Origin: an uncultured Saprospiraceae bacterium
GTDB lineage: Bacteria > Bacteroidota > Bacteroidia > Chitinophagales > Saprospiraceae
DNA length: 5,387 nucleotides
Reading direction: 5' to 3'
Assembly (NCBI GenBank): GCA_938033975.1
Contig: CALHKJ010000022.1
Coordinates: 1-5,387, forward strand
Shown here: positions 1 to 5,387 of the stretch, piece after piece
Layout of the letters: each line of letters begins with the position of its first letter
Numbering within the stretch: position 1 is the first letter of the stretch
The notes under the pieces: generated by a model
The model's database searches: none
Told to the model about the DNA's origin: nothing
The model's input: the letters and a program-made list of their open reading frames with translations, nothing else
Made by a program: the position numbers and the translations under genes

Positions 1-66
1 GCTAATGGAGCTGCCTTTACTGAGCAGAGTTTGGATTCCATTTTGTTGGTACTCAAGGAGGAGTAG
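1..66 (+). CDS. 3' end of an unidentified gene (partial)
   Basis: Frame 1 is open from the left edge and ends at TAG (64-66). It gives a 21-residue tail (ANGAAFTEQSLDSILLVLKEE) that looks like an amphipathic C-terminal helix rich in Leu, Ile and Glu. The composition is typical of a real bacterial protein end. Frame 2 is also open here, to a TGA at 104-106, but its translation is rich in Trp, Cys and Arg and less credible. One minus-strand frame is open too. The fragment is too short to assign a family. It lies on the same strand as the next gene, 143 bases upstream of it, so it is probably a separate transcription unit. Confidence 0.5.
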   Translation, partial: ANGAAFTEQSLDSILLVLKEE

Positions 67-79
67 CAATAAATCCTCC
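57..79 (+). other. Inverted repeat overlapping the stop of the first gene
   Basis: GGAGGA (57-62) and TCCTCC (74-79) are perfect reverse complements, with an 11-base loop that contains the TAG stop (64-66). A GC-rich 6-bp stem could form in the 3' end of the transcript. No T-run follows it, so it is not a classical intrinsic terminator. It may be weak 3'-end structure or chance. Confidence 0.35.
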
Positions 80-91
80 AATCAAACAATC

Positions 92-120
92 TTGAAAAGC
101 ACTTGAGAAATATAATTTTT
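92..120 (+). promoter_or_regulatory. Candidate Bacteroidota-type promoter for the three-gene unit
   Basis: TTG (92-94), an 18-base spacer and TAATTTTT (113-120) resemble the Bacteroidota primary-sigma pattern TTG / TAnnTTTG, with the final G missing. It would leave a leader of roughly 80 bases before the ATG at 210. An alternative -7-like box, TACATTTC (163-170), has no TTG at the right distance. The AT-rich spacer 67-209 makes chance matches likely, so this is only a candidate. Confidence 0.22.
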
Positions 121-209
121 AACAAGTTATTAGAAACATATAAACTAGATTTAATTTATAATTACATTTCTTTATAACAGCTTAAACAACAATTCCAAAA
201 AAAAGAACA

Positions 210-821
210 ATGAATCCAAAATTATTCTTCCTAATCCCCTTTCTTCTCATATCGACAATCTATTCCAGTAGTGCTCAAAGTGACGATACACCCAAAGAAG
301 AAATTCCACACTATCTAAGAAAAGATAATTTTACTGTTCTAAGAATTATCATCATGAATGAAGACAATGAAGTCTTAATGATTGGCGGTAAAGATTGGTG
401 GGGAATGCCCTATGTGAATTTTACAAAAAGACAGTTTGTGAATGAAGCTATTGATAGCTTAGCAGTAGAACTCGGTATTGAACTCAAGGATGTCGAATTG
501 AAAGGTCAATTCTGTTTTAAATATGACTACAAACCAACTGTAACTTTCCGTAATTATTATGTTGCTCAATACAAAAGCGGAGAAATTAAAGTTCCGAAAA
601 ACACTTTAGAAGATGAGTTTGTGAATATTGAGTGGGTAGAAATGGAAGAAGCCATCGAAAGAAATGGCAATACTGGTATAAAAGAAATCACTCGTCAGAT
701 CCTTCATAATCCAAATCAGGTATGGGGAGCCTCTTTCATGGTCAGCCATACTGAAGATGATCACCCTACCATCATGGTCGAAGACTTTTATCCTTTGTTT
801 AATAAAGTCAAAGAAAAATAA
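210..821 (+). CDS. Exported Nudix-fold protein with degenerate Nudix box
   Basis: A 203-residue protein with a clear signal peptide: hydrophobic core at about residues 5-18, probable cleavage after Ala22 in S-S-A|Q. Residues about 41-150 follow the Nudix domain layout: first strand (FTVLRIIIMNEDNEVLMIGG), a WGMP turn (64-67), a helix ending in ELGI (87-90), later strands, and an E-W-V motif (141-143) that matches the usual late Trp-Val before the last helix. The catalytic box is degraded. The Gly-Gly after the Pro is Tyr-Val, and the REUxEE segment reads DSLAVE (82-87), so of the three box glutamates only Glu87 remains. A conventional pyrophosphohydrolase activity is therefore doubtful, and a binding or structural role is likelier (inference). 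The tail (about 171-203) has an acidic/His stretch, SHTEDDHP. The ATG at 210 has an A-rich leader and no Shine-Dalgarno. It is first of three same-strand genes for exported proteins. Confidence 0.85.
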   Translation: MNPKLFFLIPFLLISTIYSSSAQSDDTPKEEIPHYLRKDNFTVLRIIIMNEDNEVLMIGGKDWWGMPYVNFTKRQFVNEAIDSLAVELGIELKDVELKGQFCFKYDYKPTVTFRNYYVAQYKSGEIKVPKNTLEDEFVNIEWVEMEEAIERNGNTGIKEITRQILHNPNQVWGASFMVSHTEDDHPTIMVEDFYPLFNKVKEK

Positions 822-848
822 TCATAACTCAATTGTAGCTTAGACTCA

Positions 849-1430
849 ATGAAAAAATTACTTTTTACCATTTTTATTTTAATATTCTTTTTAAACCTTG
901 TGAATGCGCAAACCAAGTATGAAAAAGAATATAGAATCAACACTGAGGAAGTTCCGCAACCAGCCTTGGAGTTTGTCAAGGCCTTGAACTTCACTAAAAA
1001 GATAAAATGGTACAAGGAAGAAGGACTTGACAAAATTTCAATTGAAGCAAAGACTAAACATCTTTCTAGAAACTACAGTATTGAGTTTAGCAAGACTGGA
1101 GTAATTGAAGACATTGAGATAAAAATTAATACTTCGGAAATCCCAACAAATGTCTATCAAAGCATTACTCAGCTCTTAAGCGCAAAATATCAAAAGGTAA
1201 AATTTTCTAAAATTCAGTTACAACTTTCAGGGGATCAAGAATCGATGGCACAGTCGATTAACAATCAAGATTTTGAAACCAATGAGTTAATAACTAAGCG
1301 ATATGAAATTGAGTTGAAGGCTAAGGAAAATGGAAAGTTTCAGAAATTCGAATTTCTTTTTGATCACAATGGAGAGTTATTAAGCAAGGCCATTATTCTA
1401 CTAAAAAACAGTGACATCCTTGAGTTTTAA
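849..1430 (+). CDS. Exported PepSY-like protein, two apparent domain repeats
   Basis: A 193-residue protein with a Sec signal peptide: MKK, a hydrophobic core at residues 4-18, and cleavage after Ala20 in V-N-A|Q. The mature part looks like two copies of the PepSY-like (DUF2874, BLIP-like) helix-plus-sheet unit common in Bacteroidota. Copy one is about residues 33-93, with a helix after VPQPAL and strands KIKWYK, KISIEAK and YSIEF. Copy two is about 97-186, with a helix after IPTNVY, strands KVKFSKIQL, then YEIELKA, KFEFLFDHNGELLSK and AIIL. The YEIE...F.FD.NGELL signature is the strongest family sign. These proteins are periplasmic and generally of unknown function; some PepSY domains act as protease inhibitors or ligand binders. 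The gene starts 27 bases after the Nudix-like gene, and its end overlaps the next gene by 20 bases, so the three are probably co-transcribed. The family call rests on pattern only. Confidence 0.8.
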   Translation: MKKLLFTIFILIFFLNLVNAQTKYEKEYRINTEEVPQPALEFVKALNFTKKIKWYKEEGLDKISIEAKTKHLSRNYSIEFSKTGVIEDIEIKINTSEIPTNVYQSITQLLSAKYQKVKFSKIQLQLSGDQESMAQSINNQDFETNELITKRYEIELKAKENGKFQKFEFLFDHNGELLSKAIILLKNSDILEF

Positions 1431-2088
1431 ATTTAGAATTTGTGTGTTTATGTTGATAGTTTGCTCGTATCACCTTACTGCTCAAAGCAATTTTCAATTG
1501 GGCTTACTACCTGTAGTCAATGTCAACAAAAAATTACAAAAGGACTTCAAGCTAAATTTTAAAACTGAAACAAGACAGATAATTCTACACGAAGATATTT
1601 TTGAATTAAAACATGGACTACTTGATTTTTCATTGGTGCTCGCAAAAAAAATTGGCCTAAGCAGCTCCTTGGCAGGTGGCTACTTTTTAAGATTCAGAGA
1701 TGATAGACTAATTCAAAGATCTATTCAACAGTTTTCAATCACCCAAAGCAAAAACTTTTACAGAGTTTCACATCGCTTTACTTCTGACCAAACATTTTCA
1801 GAAAATGAAGAAACTAGCTTTCGTCTGAGATACAGAATAGCAGGTCAATTTGCACTTAATGGACAATCTGTCAATCCAAGGGAATTTTATATTAAGCTAA
1901 ACAACGAGTATTTAAACGAGTGGCAAAGCAATGACCACGAGCTAGAGATTAGGATAGGTGTTTTTCTTGGCTATGAAATCAATGACAACAACAAATTGGA
2001 ATTTGGATTGGAGAATAGATTAGATTCATTTACAACTGAACTTAGGAATAGAGCATGGATAAACACCGCCTGGTATGTTGCCATTTAA
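1411..2088 (+). CDS. DUF2490-type outer-membrane beta-barrel protein
   Basis: A 225-residue protein beginning at GTG (1411), inside the end of the previous gene. The in-frame ATG at 1450 would leave only about 11 residues ahead of the cleavage site, too short for a signal peptide. The GTG start gives a full one: basic K7/R9, hydrophobic core about 10-20, cleavage after Ala24 in L-T-A|Q. TTG at 1420 is a possible alternative. The mature part alternates polar and hydrophobic residues in successive amphipathic strands, as expected for a barrel. It carries the marks of DUF2490: SHRFTSDQTF (120-129) followed by FRLRYRIA (137-144), and strand pairs around 157-172, 177-191 and 194-206. The last strand ends WYVAI at the C-terminus. 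The usual length of the family is similar. The location is inferred to be the outer membrane and the function is unknown. The overlap suggests translational coupling to the PepSY-like gene, and so related roles in the envelope. Confidence 0.78.
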   Translation: MTSLSFKFRICVFMLIVCSYHLTAQSNFQLGLLPVVNVNKKLQKDFKLNFKTETRQIILHEDIFELKHGLLDFSLVLAKKIGLSSSLAGGYFLRFRDDRLIQRSIQQFSITQSKNFYRVSHRFTSDQTFSENEETSFRLRYRIAGQFALNGQSVNPREFYIKLNNEYLNEWQSNDHELEIRIGVFLGYEINDNNKLEFGLENRLDSFTTELRNRAWINTAWYVAI

Positions 2089-2112
2089 ATCCATTGCAAT
2101 CATTTAGTTTGA

Positions 2113-2139
2113 AAATAAAATAGAGAATTTCTATTATTT
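2113..2139. terminator. Weak AT-rich hairpin between convergent genes
   Basis: AATAGA (2119-2124) and TCTATT (2130-2135) form a 6-bp stem around a 5-base loop. A-rich sequence lies on the left and T-rich sequence on the right, so it could act on both strands in the 45-base gap between the convergent genes. The stem is nearly all A-T pairs and overlaps the glycosyltransferase stop codon (2134-2136), so its strength is doubtful. Confidence 0.25.
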
Positions 2140-3603
2140 CTTGTGCATTAGATACTTCCTCACAATCATTTGTTTCGCCTTATGTTCGTCTACTCTATTT
2201 GCTATATTTTCAATGGAACCAAAATCCTTCCCTAGCTTAGAAACTGGATTCGTGTGGGAGAAAAACACCCAAAAGGAACTACTAGATTCAACACTTTGGT
2301 TTTGAATAACATTTACTCCGATGGTTTTCTCCCAAGTACCTAAATTATAATTTTCAAAATTATATGCTTGATCGTGTAGCTCGTTGTAAAATAAGAAAGC
2401 CGGAACACCCGCATGATGAACATAAATCATTTCATCAGGCCCTAGCTCATCTCTAATATAATTCAATCCAGCCTTAGCATCTTCAAACTCCATTTTAGTC
2501 CAAAAATATTCATAGCCTTTTTTATTTACAATCGTCAGCATTGCAAACACTGCCAAGCCTATTTTGAGATACTTATTTGATTTACTCCACGCCCATGAAA
2601 AACCATAAACCATAATCAAGCTCAACATTGGAATTAAAAATAAAGTGAGCCTTGTCAACAAAGAATACATATGAAGATGTGAGGCAAGCAAACAAAAGAC
2701 AAGAGGCAGTATCAAAATGGTAAGGGCTGGTCGGTTTATTTTATTCAACTTGAACATTCCTAGAGCAAAAAAGACTATACAGCCAATCAAAGAAATAGTA
2801 GTTTTATCAGTCACTGACCTAAACAAGCCAAGCAATAAATTATAATCTGTTGTCATGGCTTCTCTACTAAAAGGCAACAAATCAAAGAAGTATCGATTAT
2901 GAAAATTTTGCAAATAATCACTTGTTGCATCTACTCTTAAAATCGAAAAGTAGTAAGCGCCAAAAGAAATCAGCCATGGCATTCCGATCATAATCAAGTA
3001 GCTAAAATTAAATTCTCTTTGCCTCAAAAATCTAAATAACAAATCCATACCTATGGCTGCTAAAACAAAAACAATCGGCATGCAACACCAAACAACAAAG
3101 GCTCCAAAAATGGCAAGTTGAAAGGCAGAGCTAGAAGTCCACTTTTTATCTCTATTCCTAAGATACCAATAACAGAATAGCAAACACAAAAAGGCATCTA
3201 AACTGTATTGTTTTAATTCAGTACTATACCTAATTGCCAACTCATTAAATGAAAAAAGCAAAAGCAAATAAAGCAATGGTATTGGATCCAACTTCAGAAA
3301 ACGCCCGATAAGAAACAACAAAATCAAAGTTCCAATTCCAGCCAACAAAGAGATAAGCGTGAGGCTATATTCATTTACACCACCAAGCTGTGTCATGACT
3401 TTTAATGCGGAAGAAAAAACTGGCGGTGAGTATTGCTCATAATCCAATGGCTTGAAAAATTCACCATAATTCTTTTCCACAATATTGCGAGCCAAATTAG
3501 CCTCATCAATAATAAAAGATCGATTCTGAAAATAAACTGCAAGCCGCAAGGAGACGCCTAGGATAAGCGCTGATATCAGGAAGTAGTTTGTAATTTTTTT
3601 CAT
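2134..3603 (-). CDS. GT-C membrane glycosyltransferase, GT39/PMT_2-like
   Basis: A 489-residue polytopic membrane protein. The first membrane segment (about 7-25) is followed by an outward-facing loop with Asp33-Glu34 in FIIDEANLARN, the acidic pair typical of GT-C enzymes that use polyprenyl-phosphate sugars. Further membrane segments lie near 79-101, 106-124, 134-148, 160-192, 200-222, 268-285, 292-309, 313-336 and 344-360. The ELKQYSLDAF segment (129-138) and the SLLTRLTLFLIPML segment (314-327) match conserved positions of GT39-family Bacteroidota proteins. A soluble C-terminal part (about 361-489) has the pattern YIRDELGPDEMIYVHHAG...PAFLFYNE and WVFFSH seen in this family. The likely role is moving a sugar from a lipid carrier to a protein, lipid or surface glycan on the outer side of the inner membrane; donor and acceptor are unknown. 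The ATG has no Shine-Dalgarno. The gene lies 153 bases downstream of alaS on the same strand, separated by heptamer repeats, and no glycan-synthesis partners are visible. Confidence 0.85.
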   Translation of the reverse strand: MKKITNYFLISALILGVSLRLAVYFQNRSFIIDEANLARNIVEKNYGEFFKPLDYEQYSPPVFSSALKVMTQLGGVNEYSLTLISLLAGIGTLILLFLIGRFLKLDPIPLLYLLLLFSFNELAIRYSTELKQYSLDAFLCLLFCYWYLRNRDKKWTSSSAFQLAIFGAFVVWCCMPIVFVLAAIGMDLLFRFLRQREFNFSYLIMIGMPWLISFGAYYFSILRVDATSDYLQNFHNRYFFDLLPFSREAMTTDYNLLLGLFRSVTDKTTISLIGCIVFFALGMFKLNKINRPALTILILPLVFCLLASHLHMYSLLTRLTLFLIPMLSLIMVYGFSWAWSKSNKYLKIGLAVFAMLTIVNKKGYEYFWTKMEFEDAKAGLNYIRDELGPDEMIYVHHAGVPAFLFYNELHDQAYNFENYNLGTWEKTIGVNVIQNQSVESSSSFWVFFSHTNPVSKLGKDFGSIENIANRVDEHKAKQMIVRKYLMHKK

Positions 3604-3627
3604 AAGAAAGAAATTCTATCTTAATGA

Positions 3628-3691
3628 GCCAGAGATCAGAATTCAGTATGTCAGAGTGCAAAAGTCAAACGTCAAACGTCAAATATCAAAA
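3628..3691. repeat. Heptamer tandem repeat tract A (GTCAAAC type, degenerate on one side)
   Basis: The core is GTCAAAC (3664-3670), GTCAAAC (3671-3677), GTCAAAT (3678-3684) and ATCAAAA (3685-3691). To the left the pattern decays but keeps its phase: TGCAAAA (3657-3663) and GTCAGAG (3650-3656), then, after a one-base slip, heptamers with CAG/CAGA centred on CA at 3644, 3637 and 3630. CA dinucleotides thus recur at 3630, 3637, 3644, 3652, 3659, 3666, 3673, 3680 and 3687. A 7-base period rules out coding. On the minus strand the core reads as repeated TTTGACG. It resembles the short heptanucleotide tandem repeats found in cyanobacterial and some Bacteroidota spacers; the function is unknown. Confidence 0.8.
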
Positions 3692-3720
3692 ACACCAAGT
3701 TCTCCGAAATTACCTCAATG

Positions 3721-3752
3721 TCCCGGTTCTCGGTTCTCGGTTCCCGGTTCTC
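3721..3752. repeat. Heptamer tandem repeat tract B (TCYCGGT)
   Basis: Four full units and a partial one: TCCCGGT (3721-3727), TCTCGGT (3728-3734), TCTCGGT (3735-3741), TCCCGGT (3742-3748) and TCTC (3749-3752). The only differences are C/T transitions at the third position. The tract is much richer in GC than its surroundings and ends four bases from the alaS stop codon. It has no inverted complement (no GAACC on the same strand), so it is not a terminator stem. A lone GTTCTCCG at 3699-3706 may be a decayed unit. Confidence 0.88.
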
Positions 3753-3756
3753 AAAA

Positions 3757-5387
3757 CTAAACCAAACCCTTCAACTCTTCTATCGCCTTAGCTATACCAG
3801 AAGCATCAGTACCACCAGCAGAAGCAAAGAAGTCTTGTCCACCTCCACCACCGTTGATGTGTTTCGCAAGATCTTTGATCAACTTGCCAGCGTGCAGTCC
3901 TTTAGACTCAATTACACTCTTGCTTATCTGTAGCATAAGTTGAACTTTAGCACCTGTCTTCACTCCCAGAAGTATAACAGCATTGCCCTGTCCTTTCTCC
4001 AAGTTTGTAATTAGTGTTTTAGCAATTTTAGCATCATCCATCTCTATCTCTTGAGTCAAAAGATTAAGGCCATTGACTTCTTCAAATTGACCAGCTAAAT
4101 CTTTTTGCATCGAACTAGCAGCTTGCAATTTGAAAGACTCTAACTGCTTTGATAACTTCTTGTTTTCTTCTTGCAAATCCGACACTAACTGAACTGTATT
4201 TTTAGGATTTTTAAACAAGGATTTGATATGCGATAGTTCGTGACGTTCTTCATTGATTAATGACTCAGCAGCATTAGCTGTAACGGCTTCAATCCTTCTT
4301 ACACCTGCTGCAATAGCAGATTCATTTTTCAATCTAAAATATCCAATCTTTCCTGTAGCAGATACATGACATCCTCCGCAAAGCTCATTTGAGTAATCGG
4401 GATCAAAAGTGATCATTCGTACATAGTCACCATATTTTTCACCGAATAACATCATGGCACCAGCATCCTTCGCATCCTTAATTGGAATGGAACGGTGTTC
4501 TGTCAATTGAATATTCTCTCTGATCTTTTCATTGACTATAGTTTCTACTTTTTGGATTTCTTCATCTGTCATTTTCTGAAAATGCGAAAAGTCAAAACGT
4601 AAATAATCATCCTTAACCAAAGACCCTTTCTGTTGGACATGAGTACCTAAGACTGATCTCAATGCCGCATGCAACAAGTGAGTTGCAGTGTGATTGTTTT
4701 CAGTCAACTTTCTTTTTGATACATCCACAAAGCTATCTACACTTGCTTCTAAATTTGCCGGAAGGCGATCTACAAAATGAATAACTAAATCGTTTTCTCT
4801 CTTAGTTGTGAGTACTTTTATTTTTTCATCACCTACCATCATATAGCCAGAATCTCCAACCTGTCCTCCACCCTCTGCATAGAATGGTGTCTTATTTAAT
4901 ACAAGATGAAACTGCTCTTTATCTTTCACTTTCACTGTACGTGTTCGTAGGATTTTTGAACCTTTACCTGTAAGATGATCATATCCAATAAAGTCTACTG
5001 CCGTTTCTGTATCAACAATATTCCAATCTCCTGTCTCGCGTTGCGCATCTTTTCTACCTCTTTCTTTTTGCTCTTGCAAAGCCTTATTAAAACCATCCAA
5101 ATCAACCTTGACCCCATTCTCTGAGGCGATCAACATTGTTAGGTCAATTGGGAATCCATAAGTGTCATATAGTTCGAATGCCTCATCTCCTGCAATAGTT
5201 CCAGTAGATTTATCCAAAAGGTCAAGACGTTTTAGGCCGGCTGCCAAGGTATTTAAAAATGACTTTTCTTCTTCCAAAATCACCTTGGCAACAAAACCTG
5301 TTTGTGCTTTAAGCTCTGGAAACACATTTGCGAAAGCGTCAGATAAAGGCCCTACCATTGTATGAAGGTATGGCTCTTTGATATTTA
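3757..5387 (-). CDS. alaS: Alanyl-tRNA synthetase, 5' part cut by window edge
   Basis: This enzyme charges tRNA-Ala with alanine in the cytoplasm and clears mischarged Ser and Gly. The reading frame stays open to the right edge: nine more codons precede the Met codon at 5358 and read in frame (NIKEPYLHT), so that Met is internal. About 542 residues are visible of a family norm near 870; the aminoacylation core is outside. Counting from that Met: FELYDTYGFPIDLT (61-74) is a classic AlaRS motif, and TPFYAEGGGQVGDSG (157-171) opens the editing region. The editing site zinc ligands are His223 and His227 in HTATHLLH, and Cys327 and His331 in CGGCH (Cys replaces the Thr of E. coli CGGTH). AAGVRRIEAVT (350-360) closes it. 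A coiled-coil segment (about 390-425) leads to the C-terminal DHHA1 domain, with GGGGGQDFFASAGG (503-516). The stop TAG (3757-3759) is followed two codons later by an in-frame TGA (3751-3753). The gene looks intact and normal. Confidence 0.97.
   Translation of the reverse strand, partial: NIKEPYLHTMVGPLSDAFANVFPELKAQTGFVAKVILEEEKSFLNTLAAGLKRLDLLDKSTGTIAGDEAFELYDTYGFPIDLTMLIASENGVKVDLDGFNKALQEQKERGRKDAQRETGDWNIVDTETAVDFIGYDHLTGKGSKILRTRTVKVKDKEQFHLVLNKTPFYAEGGGQVGDSGYMMVGDEKIKVLTTKRENDLVIHFVDRLPANLEASVDSFVDVSKRKLTENNHTATHLLHAALRSVLGTHVQQKGSLVKDDYLRFDFSHFQKMTDEEIQKVETIVNEKIRENIQLTEHRSIPIKDAKDAGAMMLFGEKYGDYVRMITFDPDYSNELCGGCHVSATGKIGYFRLKNESAIAAGVRRIEAVTANAAESLINEERHELSHIKSLFKNPKNTVQLVSDLQEENKKLSKQLESFKLQAASSMQKDLAGQFEEVNGLNLLTQEIEMDDAKIAKTLITNLEKGQGNAVILLGVKTGAKVQLMLQISKSVIESKGLHAGKLIKDLAKHINGGGGGQDFFASAGGTDASGIAKAIEELKGLV

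Noticed and set aside
788..1033. Minus-strand open frame of 81 codons
   Set aside because: It is antisense across the junction of two convincing plus-strand genes, including a signal peptide; its composition looks like a shadow frame.
3628..3752. CRISPR array or phage attachment site
   Set aside because: The units are 7 bases with no spacers between them, there are no cas genes, and there is no tRNA or integrase nearby.
3721..3756. Intrinsic terminator for alaS
   Set aside because: The tract contains only direct repeats with no complementary arm, and no T-run follows a stem on the minus strand.
3718..3933. Plus-strand open frame of 71 codons starting in the TCYCGGT tract
   Set aside because: It lies antisense to the conserved end of alaS and its N-terminus is just the translated heptamer repeat (SRFSVLGSRFS). 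There is no family likeness and no sign of a leader.
5356..5358. Met codon at 5358 as the start of the synthetase gene
   Set aside because: The frame continues upstream to the window edge with family-like sequence, and the enzyme would lack its entire aminoacylation domain.
5162..5365. Plus-strand open frame of 67 codons
   Set aside because: It is antisense to the conserved FELYDTYGFP region of alaS, and is Ser/Lys rich as expected for a shadow of that frame.

Overview
The window looks like chromosomal DNA from a member of the Bacteroidota, probably a marine-type Cytophagales or relative. The signs are AT-rich sequence, no Shine-Dalgarno sequences ahead of the starts (A-rich leaders instead), three consecutive proteins whose signal peptides end in Ala|Gln, a DUF2490-type outer-membrane barrel, and an alanyl-tRNA synthetase of bacterial type. 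The genus cannot be fixed from the sequence alone.

Left part (1-2088), + strand. After the last 21 codons of an unidentified gene (stop at 64-66) and a 143-base spacer, three genes run head to tail: an exported Nudix-fold protein with a badly degraded Nudix box (210-821), an exported PepSY-like protein with two apparent domain repeats (849-1430), and a DUF2490-type outer-membrane beta-barrel protein (GTG start at 1411, overlapping the previous gene by 20 bases, to 2088). The 27-base gap and the overlap argue for one transcript. All three products should leave the cytoplasm, so this is plausibly an envelope module of periplasmic and outer-membrane parts. Its function is not known to me.

Right part (2134-5387), - strand. 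This converges on the first group across a 45-base gap. It holds a polytopic GT-C glycosyltransferase of the GT39/PMT_2 type (2134-3603) and, upstream of it, the 3' two thirds of alaS (3757 to the right edge). The alaS fragment contains the editing domain and the C-terminal DHHA1 domain; the aminoacylation catalytic core lies beyond the window.

The 153-base spacer between alaS and the glycosyltransferase gene is the most unusual non-coding piece. Two unrelated direct-repeat tracts, both with a 7-base period, fill most of it. One is a GTCAAAC-type tract that decays into CAG/CAA-phased heptamers (about 3628-3691). The other is a TCYCGGT tract (3721-3752) ending four bases from the alaS stop. 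No RNA genes, mobile elements, CRISPR arrays or origins were seen. The best candidates for something undescribed are the exported degenerate-Nudix/PepSY/DUF2490 set and the heptamer-filled spacer.
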